This document shows, in pieces, positions 10,190 through 19,320 of a stretch of 34,340 nucleotides of DNA. Numbering within the stretch: position 1 is the stretch's first letter; every line of letters starts with the position of its first letter. The position numbers were made by a program, and so were the translations under genes. The notes under the pieces were generated by a model. It had not been told where the DNA came from, searched no databases, and saw nothing but the letters and a program-made list of their open reading frames with translations. Source of the stretch: Halieaceae bacterium (lineage in GTDB: Bacteria > Pseudomonadota > Gammaproteobacteria > Pseudomonadales > Halieaceae). The stretch covers positions 1-34,340 of the forward strand of contig JANQIO010000183.1 in assembly GCA_028282105.1 (NCBI GenBank), read 5' to 3'.

Positions 10190-11803
10190 TCAGGCCAGTA
10201 CCGCTTCCGCCTCCACTTCAAGCCGGCGGCTGTGGGTAGCCAGGTTATCCTGCAGGTAGGCGCGAAACGGCTCGGCCGGGATAGGTTTACTGTAAAGAAA
10301 ACCCTGCCCGTAGGCTACGCCCTGGGCTACCAGCCAGTCGGCCTGATCCGGGCTCTCGATGCCCTCGGCGACCGTATCGAGCTGGAGCGTGCCGGCCATC
10401 TCGATGACATGCCCCACCACGTTGTGAGTGACGGCCTCGGTACCCACGGCATCGACGAAGCACTTGTCGATCTTTAGGGTGTCGAGCTTGAAGCTCTGCA
10501 GGTAGGCAAGGCTGGAATAGCCGGTGCCGAAATCGTCCACCGCGATCTGGTGCCCGCGGTCGCGCAGTTCCAACACCTGCTGCCGCGAGCGGTCGCTGTT
10601 GACCATGGCGCGCTCGGTGATCTCCAGCTTGATGCACTGGGGCGCGACGGCGGCGTTTACCAGCTGGTCCCGCAGTCGCTGCTTGAAGGACTCGTCGCTC
10701 AGGTCTTCCGGCGCGAGATTGATATTGATCTTCAGCAGCGGATTGGCGCGCAGCATATCGCCCAGGTCTCTGAGGGTGGCGGCCAGAACCGCCATGGTGA
10801 TGTCCGGCACCAGGCCATTCTGTTCCGCCAGCGGGATAAAGACATCCGGCCGCACCATCTCGCCGTCCGGGCGAATCCACCGCGCCAGGGCCTCGGCACC
10901 AATGCAGCGCCCGGTAGACAGCTCGAGAATCGGTTGGTAGTAGGCAGTGATGTAGCCGCGGTTGATAGCGTTGCGCAGCTCCGAGGACAAGCTCATGCGA
11001 CGCCGCGAGTAGCGCAGCACCAGGTAAATCCACACCGCCGCCAGCAGCAGGCCGATCGCCACGGCCACGGCGATAAAGGGCAGGTAACGGCCCCAGAAGC
11101 GATCAATGGTTTCCACCGCCACGATGTCCATCGGGAAGATAGTGCCAGTGGTGAAGCGCGACACCACCCGGTTGTTGGCGCTGTCCAGGGTCAACCCCAG
11201 CTTCAGGCTGTCGGGCTCTGGAATATTGCCAGCGTTGCCGGTGGTGGCCATGGGCAGATTCTCTACCCAGAGTCCCGCCTGGCGGCCGGGGTCCTGTGCC
11301 GGCTGCAACAGCATGCGTGGGTCGATGGCCACGTCGTGGTCGCCGTAGCGCATCAGGAATAGCTGTACGCCGCCGATCTCGGTCTGGCTGGAGGGCCACC
11401 AGGCAATGACGCCGGATTCATAGAGGCGGTCGGCGCGGGAGGGCCTCAGGTCTACCGCCTGGATGTAGCCCACGCCGCAGACCCGGTCGACCGCGCGCCA
11501 GTAGCCGATAGCGCGAATGTGCGGGCGGCCGATGGCGGCCTCGTGCATGGCGTTGATATGCGCGTCACTGCAGCGCGGCAGATCGGAGTTGTTGAAGCGG
11601 TCGAGCAGTGCCCGCGCTTCAACAATCATCTGCTCGGCGCGCTGGCCCAGTTGTTCAGCCAGTTCGGCGACTCGCGCTTCTTCCGCGTTCACCGATTCCT
11701 GCCAGAGTAGCCAGGTGACCTGGCCCAACAGCGCTGCCGCCCCCAACCAGGCGGCCAACATGAATCCGATAAACACCCGGCGCCCGGGGCGATAAATGCT
11801 CAT
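10190..11803 (-). CDS. CSS-motif/EAL-domain cyclic-di-GMP phosphodiesterase
   Basis: A 537-residue inner-membrane enzyme expected to hydrolyse c-di-GMP to pGpG. TM1 is at about 10-33. A periplasmic domain of about 200 residues with Cys78 (RCSD) and Cys109 (RVCGVG) is typical of the redox-sensitive CSS-motif family (PF12792). TM2 is at about 241-265, then a cytoplasmic EAL domain from about 283. Catalytic elements are intact: GAEALARW (EAL at 304-306), NINLAPEDL, KLEITE, DDFGTGYSSL, LKIDK and AEGIE. There is no GGDEF domain, so this is a dedicated phosphodiesterase. The ATG at 11803 is chosen because TM1 follows; an upstream GTG at 11863 would add a non-family extension. Its neighbour 18 bp downstream is an OmpA-like lipoprotein, so periplasmic input is likely. 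Confidence 0.93.
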   Translation of the reverse strand: MSIYRPGRRVFIGFMLAAWLGAAALLGQVTWLLWQESVNAEEARVAELAEQLGQRAEQMIVEARALLDRFNNSDLPRCSDAHINAMHEAAIGRPHIRAIGYWRAVDRVCGVGYIQAVDLRPSRADRLYESGVIAWWPSSQTEIGGVQLFLMRYGDHDVAIDPRMLLQPAQDPGRQAGLWVENLPMATTGNAGNIPEPDSLKLGLTLDSANNRVVSRFTTGTIFPMDIVAVETIDRFWGRYLPFIAVAVAIGLLLAAVWIYLVLRYSRRRMSLSSELRNAINRGYITAYYQPILELSTGRCIGAEALARWIRPDGEMVRPDVFIPLAEQNGLVPDITMAVLAATLRDLGDMLRANPLLKININLAPEDLSDESFKQRLRDQLVNAAVAPQCIKLEITERAMVNSDRSRQQVLELRDRGHQIAVDDFGTGYSSLAYLQSFKLDTLKIDKCFVDAVGTEAVTHNVVGHVIEMAGTLQLDTVAEGIESPDQADWLVAQGVAYGQGFLYSKPIPAEPFRAYLQDNLATHSRRLEVEAEAVLA

Positions 11804-11916
11804 GGTGGCTGTTTTACACAAGCAAACCGGGCGGGGGTAGGCCAAAAACTGGCATTTCCACACAAACGCTGGTTATCTGCGGTTAGCAGGCACTACGCCT
11901 GGGCCCGTCAGCACCG

Positions 11917-11922
11917 TATACT
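11917..11922 (+). promoter_or_regulatory. Putative -10 element upstream of the DAHP synthase gene
   Basis: TATACT matches the sigma-70 -10 consensus at five of six positions and would start transcription about 40 nt before the ATG at 11971. No convincing -35 hexamer is visible at 16-18 bp. Confidence 0.3.
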
Positions 11923-11970
11923 ACGCGGCCCTGATGGCGCCGCGGCGCGAACAATTTGGAAGCAAGTGAC

Positions 11971-13068
11971 ATGACTCTGGACAAGACCACCGATGACCTG
12001 CGGATTACCGGCACCAAGGAGTTGATCTCCCCGGATGCGCTGATCGACAGCATCCCGGTGAGCGAAAGAGCGGCAGCTACGGTGAGCGCCGGCCGCCGCG
12101 CCATTCACAGCATTCTCACGGGCACCGATGACCGGGTGCTGGCGATCGTGGGCCCCTGTTCTATTCACGACCCGGACGCGGCTCGCGACTACGCTGCTCG
12201 CCTGAAGACGCTGGCCGATGAGCTGTCGGAGCAGGTGCTGGTGGTGATGCGCGTGTACTTCGAGAAGCCGCGTACTACCGTGGGCTGGAAAGGTCTGATC
12301 AATGATCCCGATCTCAACAATACCTTCCAGATTAACAAGGGGCTAAACCTGGCGCGGCAGCTGTTGCTGGACCTGGCCGATATGGGGCTGCCGGCCGGCT
12401 CGGAATACCTGGACCTGATCAGCCCGCAGTACATCGCCGACCTGATCGCCTGGGGCGCCATTGGCGCTCGCACGACGGAGAGCCAGACTCACCGCGAGCT
12501 GGCCTCGGGCCTTTCCTGCCCCGTGGGTTTCAAGAATGCCACCGATGGCGACATTCAGATCGCCGTTGACGCCATCAAATCTGCCGCCAATCCCCATCAT
12601 TTCCTGTCGGTGACCAAGGAGGGACATTCAGCGATCTTCCAGACCGCCGGCAACAGCGATTGTCACGTCATCCTGCGGGGCGGCAAGCACCCCAACTACG
12701 ACATGTTCTCGGTGGAAGACGCCTCGGGCTTGCTGACCGCTGCCGGTCTGCCGGCGCGTATCATGATTGACGCCAGTCATGCCAACAGCCGCAAAAAGCC
12801 CGCCCGCCAGGTGGATGTGGCCCACGATATCGCCACCCAGGTGGCGCGTGGCAGCCGCAGTATCTTCGGCATCATGCTGGAAAGTAACCTGGTGGAGGGT
12901 CGCCAGGATGTGGTGGACGGCCAGGCGCTGACCTACGGGCAGAGCATCACCGACCCCTGCATGGGTTGGGATGCGACCGTGGAAGTGATGCGCAACCTGG
13001 CGCGGGCCGTCGACCGGCGCCGCGGCAAGGCCCCACAGGCGGTACTGGGCGAGGCCGGCCACGCCTGA
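11971..13068 (+). CDS. 3-deoxy-7-phosphoheptulonate (DAHP) synthase, class I (AroF/G/H type)
   Basis: A 365-residue enzyme joining phosphoenolpyruvate and erythrose 4-phosphate, the entry step of the shikimate pathway, in the cytoplasm. The class I-alpha signatures are all present: GPCSIHD (61-67, with the metal-ligand Cys63), FEKPRTTVGWKG (97-108), GARTTESQTHRELASG (165-180), GFKNATDG and the late DASHANSRKKP segment. Length and order match the E. coli AroF/AroG/AroH isozymes. I cannot tell from sequence alone whether Phe, Tyr or Trp is the feedback inhibitor, so no isozyme letter is given. An in-frame TTG lies at 11956, but the ATG at 11971 has GGAAG 8 nt upstream and the family length. It is a single gene divergent from the EAL gene. 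Confidence 0.96.
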   Translation: MTLDKTTDDLRITGTKELISPDALIDSIPVSERAAATVSAGRRAIHSILTGTDDRVLAIVGPCSIHDPDAARDYAARLKTLADELSEQVLVVMRVYFEKPRTTVGWKGLINDPDLNNTFQINKGLNLARQLLLDLADMGLPAGSEYLDLISPQYIADLIAWGAIGARTTESQTHRELASGLSCPVGFKNATDGDIQIAVDAIKSAANPHHFLSVTKEGHSAIFQTAGNSDCHVILRGGKHPNYDMFSVEDASGLLTAAGLPARIMIDASHANSRKKPARQVDVAHDIATQVARGSRSIFGIMLESNLVEGRQDVVDGQALTYGQSITDPCMGWDATVEVMRNLARAVDRRRGKAPQAVLGEAGHA

Positions 13069-13128
13069 CCCTGACGTTCGAAGCTAGCTGCCGCTAACCT
13101 CTTGTTTTTCCTGAAATTCCGTGGGCTT

Positions 13129-13143
13129 GCGGCCCGCGGCCGC
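13129..13143 (+). repeat. GC-rich hairpin downstream of the DAHP synthase gene
   Basis: GCGGCC and GGCCGC are separated by CGC, about 60 nt after the stop codon. There is no T-run after it, so it is at best a weak 3' end. Confidence 0.3.
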
Positions 13144-13164
13144 GAATTGTGTGAAGCACTTCGC

Positions 13165-13192
13165 GACCTGGTCAAAAACTGGTCGTCTGACC
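13165..13192. promoter_or_regulatory. Cluster of GGTC/GACC half-sites upstream of the pseudopilin operon
   Basis: Two nested inverted elements lie here: GACC-T-GGTC (13165-13173) and GGTC-N4-GACC (13181-13192). A direct TGGTC repeat spaced by six bases joins them. The arrangement, ACTGGTCGTCTGACC, resembles GntR/FadR-type operators. It sits just upstream of the promoter-like hexamers at 13205-13233, as an operator or activator site would. Confidence 0.35.
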
Positions 13193-13204
13193 CCCGCTAT
13201 TCCA

Positions 13205-13233
13205 TTTACTGAACCAGGCTTTCTACCTAGACT
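13205..13233 (+). promoter_or_regulatory. Putative sigma-70 promoter of the pseudopilin/GGDEF-EAL operon
   Basis: TTTACT (13205-13210) and TAGACT (13228-13233) each match consensus at four of six positions with the optimal 17-bp spacer. The predicted start would be near 13240, about 40 nt before the GTG at 13281. Confidence 0.4.
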
Positions 13234-13280
13234 CCCCAGCAAGGATAAGAAAACAAGTATCCCACTGGAAGGGAGTTGTT

Positions 13281-13820
13281 GTGGCTACCAAGCTGGAAAC
13301 GCACCGACATTGGTGGGTGGAGCACGGGCATGCCTGCGGTTTCACCATGATCGAGACGCTGATCGCCCTGGCGATTATCGGCATCGTCATGGCTGTGGCC
13401 TTTCCTTCCTACAAGAGTTACCAGAAGAGCACCCTGGTGGCCCAGTGCAAGGCGGATCTCAACGATATCGCCATGCGCCTGGAGAAGTACAAAGCCTTTA
13501 ACTATTCCTATCCCTGGGACCTGTCGGAGCTGGGCAGCATACCCGGCGACCCCTGGGGTAACGACTATCTGTACCTCGAACTGAGTAACGTCAACGATAA
13601 GAACGGCAAGGTGAAACAGGACCTCGCCGGCAACAAGATCAAGGGCAAGAAGCCGAAAGCCCGCAAGAAAAAGAACCTCAAACCCCTCAACTCCGATTAC
13701 GACCTGTTCAGCACCGGTGAAGACGGTCTTTACCGCGCCAACCTGTCGGCATCGGAAAGCCTCGATGATTGTATTCGTGCCGACGACGGCGCGTTTATCG
13801 GGCTCGCAGGCGATTACTAG
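13281..13820 (+). CDS. GspG-like type II secretion/type IV pilus pseudopilin with lysine-rich insert
   Basis: A 179-residue prepilin-like protein. The processing site is CG|FTMIETLIALAIIGI: cleavage after Gly20, Phe+1, and the essential Glu+5, followed by a single hydrophobic helix. The globular part shows the GspG features DPWGNDY (90-96) and DYDLFSTGEDG (139-149), the calcium-loop region of major pseudopilins. Unusually, about 35 residues separate these blocks, and positions 110-134 hold about a dozen lysine/arginine residues. Cys56 and Cys164 could form a disulfide. The start is GTG at 13281: GGAAGGGAG lies 5 nt upstream, while a longer frame starting at 13121 is a shadow. No other gsp or pil gene is in the window. 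The gene is 12 nt upstream of a GGDEF-EAL protein, implying co-expression. Confidence 0.85.
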   Translation: MATKLETHRHWWVEHGHACGFTMIETLIALAIIGIVMAVAFPSYKSYQKSTLVAQCKADLNDIAMRLEKYKAFNYSYPWDLSELGSIPGDPWGNDYLYLELSNVNDKNGKVKQDLAGNKIKGKKPKARKKKNLKPLNSDYDLFSTGEDGLYRANLSASESLDDCIRADDGAFIGLAGDY

Positions 13821-13832
13821 GTTGATTTGCTC

Positions 13833-16667
13833 ATGCCTCGGTCGCTCTGGTTAGGCAAGATCACCCGGCGTCTGTTCGGGGTCTTCCTGTTGTTTGCCCT
13901 GGCGCCGACCGCGGTGCTGACCGTGGTGACCCTCGACTATGTGAGCGAGCGCGAGGAACTGCAGGCGAGCCAGCTGCAGGATGAACAGGCGGCCATGCTG
14001 GCGGACACCCTGTTGGGGCGGCTGGTGGTGCTTACCGGACAGCTCAATCACTTCTCCAAGGTCGAGGCCCTGGGACTGGAAGCGGGCGGCGATGTAGTGG
14101 CCCTGTTGGGTGGCAACCGTTTCCGGGTGTTGCCGTGGTCGGCGCTGGAAGGCGCCACCGGCGTCCGCTCCCGGGAGGACGCGGCCCGGCGTCTGCGCGC
14201 TGGTGAGCTGATACTGGCTCGCGTCGGTTGGGACGGGGAGCTGGCGCAGCCCTATATCCTTCGCGCCATGGATATCGGCGCCACAGAGCCGAGGTTGGTG
14301 GGGGCCCTGGTGTCCGAGCGGATTGCCATCGGCGACTCCGACAGCCGCGACCTGCGCAATACCAGCTGCATCTACGATGAGCGCGCCCAGCTGCTGTTCT
14401 ACACCGATGCCCGGGTGTGTCGGGAATTTGCCGGCCTGGATGCCTATGAGAACAGCCACCGCGGCACGGCCACGGCGCTTGCTGACGGCAGCGAGTACAT
14501 GGCGGGCTTTCGCTCCCTCTACCTGGCATCGCTGTACGGTGCCCACAACTGGCGGGTGGTGGTGGCCAGGCCGACCGAGCTGATGCTGGCGGATACCGCG
14601 GCGTTCCGCCGCCAGTTCCTGGGCCTGGCGGGCCTGGTAATCCTGTCGATTTCGCTGCTTAGCATCTACCTGATTCGCCGCCAGATGAACCCGCTCGGCG
14701 AAATCATGGCGGGCATCCAGCGGGTGACAGGCAAGGACTATGACACACCGGTACAGGTGCAGTCCGGTGACGAATTTGAGGATATGGCGGCGGCCTTTAA
14801 TACCATGTCGGCCCGCGTCTCGTACCAGCTGCTGATGCAGGAGTCCATGTCGGGCATCGATCAACTGATTCTGTCGCGCATCAAGAAAGAGGACATTATC
14901 AAGATCGTGCTTGAGAAGACCCCGGCGGTGCTGCCGGCGGACTACATCGCCATGATCCTGCTGGAAAAAGGTGAACAGCGTGGCGAGATCTATCGCCTCA
15001 GCGACAGCTTTGCCGGGGAGTTGCAGAGTACGGATGTTGTTATCGGTGCCCTGCAGTTGGAAGAGCTGGCGCTGACCGGCCATGTGTTGATCGACGGCTC
15101 AGGCGCTGAGCTGCCCAACTACATTCTCAACAGCAACATTCCGCCGGGCTGCAGTTTTGAGTTGCTGCCGATCAAACTGGACGGCGCAGTGATTGCGCTG
15201 ATCCTGCTCGGCCATCGACAGGCGCCGTCCATTGACCTGGACCACATCACCCTCGCCAATAACTACGCCGATCGCATAGCGGTAGCACTGGCCAATGCCG
15301 AGTGGGAAGACCGCCTGTTCCACCAGGCCCACTACGACGCCCTGACCGGGCTGCCGAATCGCATGGCTTTCCTCGACCGGCTGGAGCAGTCGGTGAGCCG
15401 CACCGCCCGCCAGGGGGGCAATCTCGGCATCATGTTTGTCGACCTCGACAATTTCAAGTTGGTAAACGATACCCTCGGGCACCCGGTGGGCGACCGCTAC
15501 ATCAAGGCCATCGCCGATCGTTTCAAGGAGTGCCTGCGGGCGGACGACACGGTATCGCGGCTGGGGGGTGACGAATTCGTGATCACCGCGGTAGGCGGTG
15601 CCGATCACGACCTGACCGTGGCCTCCATCAGCCGGGTGGCTGACCGCATACTCGAGGCGGCCTCGGAGCCGGTGATTATCGACGGCCACGAGCTGCGCGG
15701 CAGCGCCAGTATCGGTATTGCCATCTATCCCAAGGATGGCGAGCAGCCGGATGCCCTGCTGCGCAACGCGGACACCGCCATGTACCACGCCAAGGGCCTG
15801 GGCCGCGGCACCTTCCAGTTCTACTCCAGCGAGCTCAATGCGGAACTGCTGGAGCTGATGCGGCTGTCCAATGACATCCGCAGCGCACTGGAAAAAGACG
15901 AGTTTGAGCTGTTCTTCCAGCCCAAGGTTGACACCTTCTCCCATGAGATTACCGGCGCGGAAGCGCTGATCCGCTGGAATCATCCGGAGCGTGGCATGAT
16001 CCGTCCGGACCAGTTTATCGAGGCCGCCGAAGGCCTGGGGCTGATCAGTGCCATCGGTGACTGGACCCTGGAGCACACCTGCCGGCAACTTCGCACCTGG
16101 CGCGACCAGGCCATGATGCCGCCGCGCATTGCCATCAATATCTCCGCCGCGCAGCTACGCCAGACGGACATGTACGCCCAGGTACGCTCGGCGTTGAAAC
16201 GCCACGGCCTGCCGGGTGACGACCTGGAACTGGAGATCACGGAAAACCTGCTGGTGCAGGACATGGATTCGGCGGTGGACGTTCTGGAACAGATTCGCTC
16301 GCTGGGGGTGAAGGTCAGCATGGATGACTATGGCACCGGCTATTCATCGCTGGCTTACATGAAAGAGTTGCCGGTCGACACGCTCAAGATCGATCGCTGC
16401 TTTATCGAGAAGCTGGATTCTGACGCTGCTGACCGGGCCATCGTCAACTCAACTATAGTGCTGGCCCGCCACCTGGGTATGAAAGTCCTGGCAGAAGGCG
16501 TGGAGACCGAGTCCCAGTTACAGGCCCTGCAGGCTTTCGGCTGCGATGAAATCCAGGGCTACTACTTCAGCCAGCCCCTGCGTGAACGCGAGTTTCGACA
16601 GCTGCTGGTGGAAGATCGTGCACTCGTCGGCACGGATGCGCTCTCCCAGCAAACCGCACCCGCCTGA
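13833..16667 (+). CDS. Membrane sensor with HAMP, GAF-like, GGDEF and EAL domains
   Basis: A 944-residue c-di-GMP enzyme. TM1 (about 13-33) and TM2 (about 264-286) enclose a periplasmic sensor domain of about 230 residues. HAMP (about 287-340), a GAF-like domain (about 345-490), GGDEF and EAL follow. The cyclase motif GGDEF is intact at 578-582. An inhibitory I-site RADD (569-572) lies the canonical five residues before it, implying product inhibition. The EAL half is also intact: EAL at 710-712, NISAAQL, LEITENLL, MDDYGTGYSSL, LKIDR, AEGVE, IQGYYFSQPL. Either or both activities are possible. The ATG at 13833 is preferred to the TTG two codons earlier. The gene starts 12 nt after the pseudopilin stop, so the sensor may monitor or control pseudopilus function. 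Confidence 0.94.
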   Translation: MPRSLWLGKITRRLFGVFLLFALAPTAVLTVVTLDYVSEREELQASQLQDEQAAMLADTLLGRLVVLTGQLNHFSKVEALGLEAGGDVVALLGGNRFRVLPWSALEGATGVRSREDAARRLRAGELILARVGWDGELAQPYILRAMDIGATEPRLVGALVSERIAIGDSDSRDLRNTSCIYDERAQLLFYTDARVCREFAGLDAYENSHRGTATALADGSEYMAGFRSLYLASLYGAHNWRVVVARPTELMLADTAAFRRQFLGLAGLVILSISLLSIYLIRRQMNPLGEIMAGIQRVTGKDYDTPVQVQSGDEFEDMAAAFNTMSARVSYQLLMQESMSGIDQLILSRIKKEDIIKIVLEKTPAVLPADYIAMILLEKGEQRGEIYRLSDSFAGELQSTDVVIGALQLEELALTGHVLIDGSGAELPNYILNSNIPPGCSFELLPIKLDGAVIALILLGHRQAPSIDLDHITLANNYADRIAVALANAEWEDRLFHQAHYDALTGLPNRMAFLDRLEQSVSRTARQGGNLGIMFVDLDNFKLVNDTLGHPVGDRYIKAIADRFKECLRADDTVSRLGGDEFVITAVGGADHDLTVASISRVADRILEAASEPVIIDGHELRGSASIGIAIYPKDGEQPDALLRNADTAMYHAKGLGRGTFQFYSSELNAELLELMRLSNDIRSALEKDEFELFFQPKVDTFSHEITGAEALIRWNHPERGMIRPDQFIEAAEGLGLISAIGDWTLEHTCRQLRTWRDQAMMPPRIAINISAAQLRQTDMYAQVRSALKRHGLPGDDLELEITENLLVQDMDSAVDVLEQIRSLGVKVSMDDYGTGYSSLAYMKELPVDTLKIDRCFIEKLDSDAADRAIVNSTIVLARHLGMKVLAEGVETESQLQALQAFGCDEIQGYYFSQPLREREFRQLLVEDRALVGTDALSQQTAPA

Positions 16668-16862
16668 AAACCCATAGCTAAAACAATAACTTGGCGCAGC
16701 GAGAAGCCGCGCCCCGGCGTCAATCGCATTTCTCGATCACCTTTGCATCAGGAATCTATTTTACTGGAGCACGGCCCCGGCCTATGTTTGTGGTGTACAC
16801 CCCATGCCGCGGCTGATGCCGGCAGGGGTCCATAACGACACGCACTGCGAGGAGCACGTCCC

Positions 16863-19124
16863 ATGCTCAAGAAAACCATCCCACTGCTGGCCGCCATGGC
16901 GGTCGCAGTACCCCTGGTGAGCAGCGGCCCCGCCGCCGCCCAGGGTGCGCCCAAATCCAATCAATTCTGGTGGCCGGAACAGGTCGACCTGCAACCCCTG
17001 CGGGCCCACAGCCCGGCTTCTGATCCGATGGCGGATTTCAACTACGCCAACGCCTTCGCCGAACTCGATCTTGATGAGGTCAAGCAGGACATCGACAAGG
17101 TCCTGACCACCTCCCAGGACTGGTGGCCGGCGGACTATGGCCACTACGGCCCGTTCATGATCCGTATGGCCTGGCACGCGGCGGGCACCTACCGTGTGGC
17201 CGATGGCCGCGGCGGCGCCGGCGGCGGTCAGCAGCGCTTCGAGCCGCTCAATAGCTGGCCCGACAACGGCAATCTCGACAAGGCCCGCCGCCTGCTGTGG
17301 CCGGTCAAGCAGAAGTACGGTCGCAGCCTGTCCTGGGCCGACCTGATGATTCTGGCAGGCAACGTCTCGCTGGAGTCCATGGGCTTCAAAACCTTCGGCT
17401 TTGCCGGCGGCCGCGAGGACGACTGGGAAGCTGACCTGGTGTACTGGGGACCTGAAAAAGTCATGCTGGCCACCAGCGACCAGCCCGACAGCCGCTACTC
17501 CGGCGAGCGCAAGCTCGAACAACCGCTGGCGGCGGTGCAAATGGGCCTGATCTACGTAAATCCGGAAGGTCCCGACGGCAACCCCGATCCGGTCGCCTCT
17601 GCACACGATGTGCGTGAGACCTTCGGCCGCATGGCCATGGACGATGCGGAAACCGTCGCGCTGATTGCCGGCGGTCACGCTTTCGGCAAGATGCACGGCG
17701 CCCACAGCCCGGAAGAGTGCCTGAGCGTTGAACCGGCCCAGGCCGGAGTTGAGAAGCAGGGCCTCGGCTGGAAAAACAGCTGTGGCAAAGGCCACTCGGA
17801 AGATACCGTGACCAGCGGCCTGGAAGGCGCCTGGACGGTGACGCCCGCGGCCTGGAGCATCAACTACCTGCAAAACCTGTTCGCTTTTGAATGGGAGAAA
17901 ACCAAGAGCCCGGCCGGCGCCACCCAGTGGATTCCGGATGACCCCAACGCGGCGAATCTGGTGCCCGACGCCCACCTGCCCAATGTGCGCCACGCGCCGG
18001 TAATGACTACTGCGGATCTCGCCCTCAAGGCTGACCCGGAGTACCGCAAGATTTCCAAGCGCTTCCTGGAAAACCAGGCCGAGTTTGAAGATGCCTTTGC
18101 TCGTGCCTGGTTCAAGCTGACCCACCGCGACATGGGACCCCGCGCCCGCTACGTGGGCAAGGAAGTCCCGGCAGAAGAGTTGATCTGGCAGGACCCGGTG
18201 CCGGCGGCAGACTACGACACCATCAGCGCTCGCGATGTTCGCAAGCTGAAAAACGAGATCATCAAGTCCGAACTGTCCAGCACCGAGCTGGTCAAGGCGG
18301 CCTGGGCCTCGGCTTCCAGCTTCCGCAATACCGACATGCGCGGTGGCGCTAACGGCGCCCGGGTGCGTCTGGCACCGCAAAATGCCTGGCGGGCCAATGA
18401 TCCGCAGGAGCTGGCCAAGGTGCTTGGCACCCTGGAAGGCATCCAGAAGGACTTCAACGACTCCAACCGCAGGAAGCAGGTATCGCTGGCGGACCTGATC
18501 GTACTGGCTGGCGCCGTCGGCGTTGAGCAGGCGGCCAGGAAGGCTGGCCACGAGGTGACCGTGCCCTTCGTACCGGGCCGCACCGACGCCACGGCGACGA
18601 TGACCGATGCGGATTCCTTCCGCTGGCTGGAGCCCGCGGCTGACGGTTTCCGCAACTACTTCGACAACCGCGCCCTGCTTTCGCCCGCCAATATGCTGGT
18701 GGACAAAGCCAACACCCTCAGCCTGACCGTGCCGGAAATGACCGCGCTGGTGGGCGGAATGCGCACCATGAACGCCAATTCCGGCGGCGTGCAGCATGGT
18801 GTGTTCACCGACCAGCCGGGTGCCCTGAGCAACGACTACTTCGTCAACCTGCTCAGCATGGATATCCAGTGGAGCAAGTCGAAAGCTGAGGCCGGTATCT
18901 ACGAAGGTCGCGATCGCAGCAGTGGCAAGGTGAAGTGGACCGCCACACCTGTCGACCTGGTGTTCGGCTCGCACTCTGAACTGCGTGCAGTCGCTGAGGT
19001 CTATGCCGAGGAAGGCGGCGAAGCCCGCTTCGTCGACGACTTCGTCGATGCCTGGACCAAGGTCATGACCCTGGACCGCTTTGACCTCAAGCGCGCCGAC
19101 AGCAGCAACGTCGCCACACGCTAA
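16863..19124 (+). CDS. katG: Catalase-peroxidase with Sec signal peptide (periplasmic KatG)
   Basis: A 753-residue bifunctional haem catalase-peroxidase that removes hydrogen peroxide. The distal triad Arg101, Trp104, His105 ([13 protein letters not shown]), Tyr231 ([11 protein letters not shown]) and Met257 (FGRMAMDD) supply the Trp-Tyr-Met adduct needed for catalase activity. The proximal haem ligand is His272 (GGHAFGK). The N-terminal and degenerate C-terminal peroxidase halves are both full length. [19 protein letters not shown] with a cleavage site near AAAQG-AP is a Sec signal peptide, so the enzyme should act in the periplasm like KatP, unlike the usual cytoplasmic KatG. GAGGAG lies 8 nt before the ATG. 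The gene stands alone, ends in a strong terminator, and I saw no clear OxyR site upstream. Confidence 0.97.
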   Translation: MLKKTIPLLAAMAVAVPLVSSGPAAAQGAPKSNQFWWPEQVDLQPLRAHSPASDPMADFNYANAFAELDLDEVKQDIDKVLTTSQDWWPADYGHYGPFMIRMAWHAAGTYRVADGRGGAGGGQQRFEPLNSWPDNGNLDKARRLLWPVKQKYGRSLSWADLMILAGNVSLESMGFKTFGFAGGREDDWEADLVYWGPEKVMLATSDQPDSRYSGERKLEQPLAAVQMGLIYVNPEGPDGNPDPVASAHDVRETFGRMAMDDAETVALIAGGHAFGKMHGAHSPEECLSVEPAQAGVEKQGLGWKNSCGKGHSEDTVTSGLEGAWTVTPAAWSINYLQNLFAFEWEKTKSPAGATQWIPDDPNAANLVPDAHLPNVRHAPVMTTADLALKADPEYRKISKRFLENQAEFEDAFARAWFKLTHRDMGPRARYVGKEVPAEELIWQDPVPAADYDTISARDVRKLKNEIIKSELSSTELVKAAWASASSFRNTDMRGGANGARVRLAPQNAWRANDPQELAKVLGTLEGIQKDFNDSNRRKQVSLADLIVLAGAVGVEQAARKAGHEVTVPFVPGRTDATATMTDADSFRWLEPAADGFRNYFDNRALLSPANMLVDKANTLSLTVPEMTALVGGMRTMNANSGGVQHGVFTDQPGALSNDYFVNLLSMDIQWSKSKAEAGIYEGRDRSSGKVKWTATPVDLVFGSHSELRAVAEVYAEEGGEARFVDDFVDAWTKVMTLDRFDLKRADSSNVATR

Positions 19125-19146
19125 ACACCTACCTCTCCCAAACCCA

Positions 19147-19175
19147 GGCGGCGCATCCAGCGCCGCCCTTTTTTT
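19147..19175 (+). terminator. Intrinsic terminator of katG
   Basis: A perfect 8-bp stem, GGCGGCGC/GCGCCGCC, with the 5-nt loop ATCCA is followed one base later by seven T residues. It lies 23 nt after the katG stop codon. Confidence 0.93.
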
Positions 19176-19320
19176 GATCCGTCACTTATCGTTTCCAGCC
19201 AGGAACAGGTGCTCCGTAGTTCGGGTGCGAATTGAGCGTACACTCAGTTCACACACTCTATCAGCGATCGGTTCCAGGAGACCCGATTTGAAGCTCTGAA
19301 GTTGCCATGGCACCGGCGAA
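19176..19320. other. Intergenic spacer between katG terminator and structured RNA
   Basis: No gene is supported here. A short open frame on the minus strand (19182-19397) runs through the RNA element and is judged spurious. A minor 5-bp dyad, ATCGG (19267-19271) with CCGAT (19283-19287), is the only other structure seen. Likewise 19440-19534, before the regulator stop codon, holds only a weak GTTGC/GCAAC pair. Confidence 0.6.

Noticed and set aside
13851-15083. A 410-residue open frame antisense to the GGDEF-EAL gene
   Set aside because: His/Gln/Arg-rich translation without family features, opposite a gene with intact catalytic motifs.
16782-18974. A 730-residue open frame antisense to katG
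   Set aside because: It lies wholly opposite a perfect katG and shows no domain of its own. GC-rich coding DNA commonly leaves such frames open.
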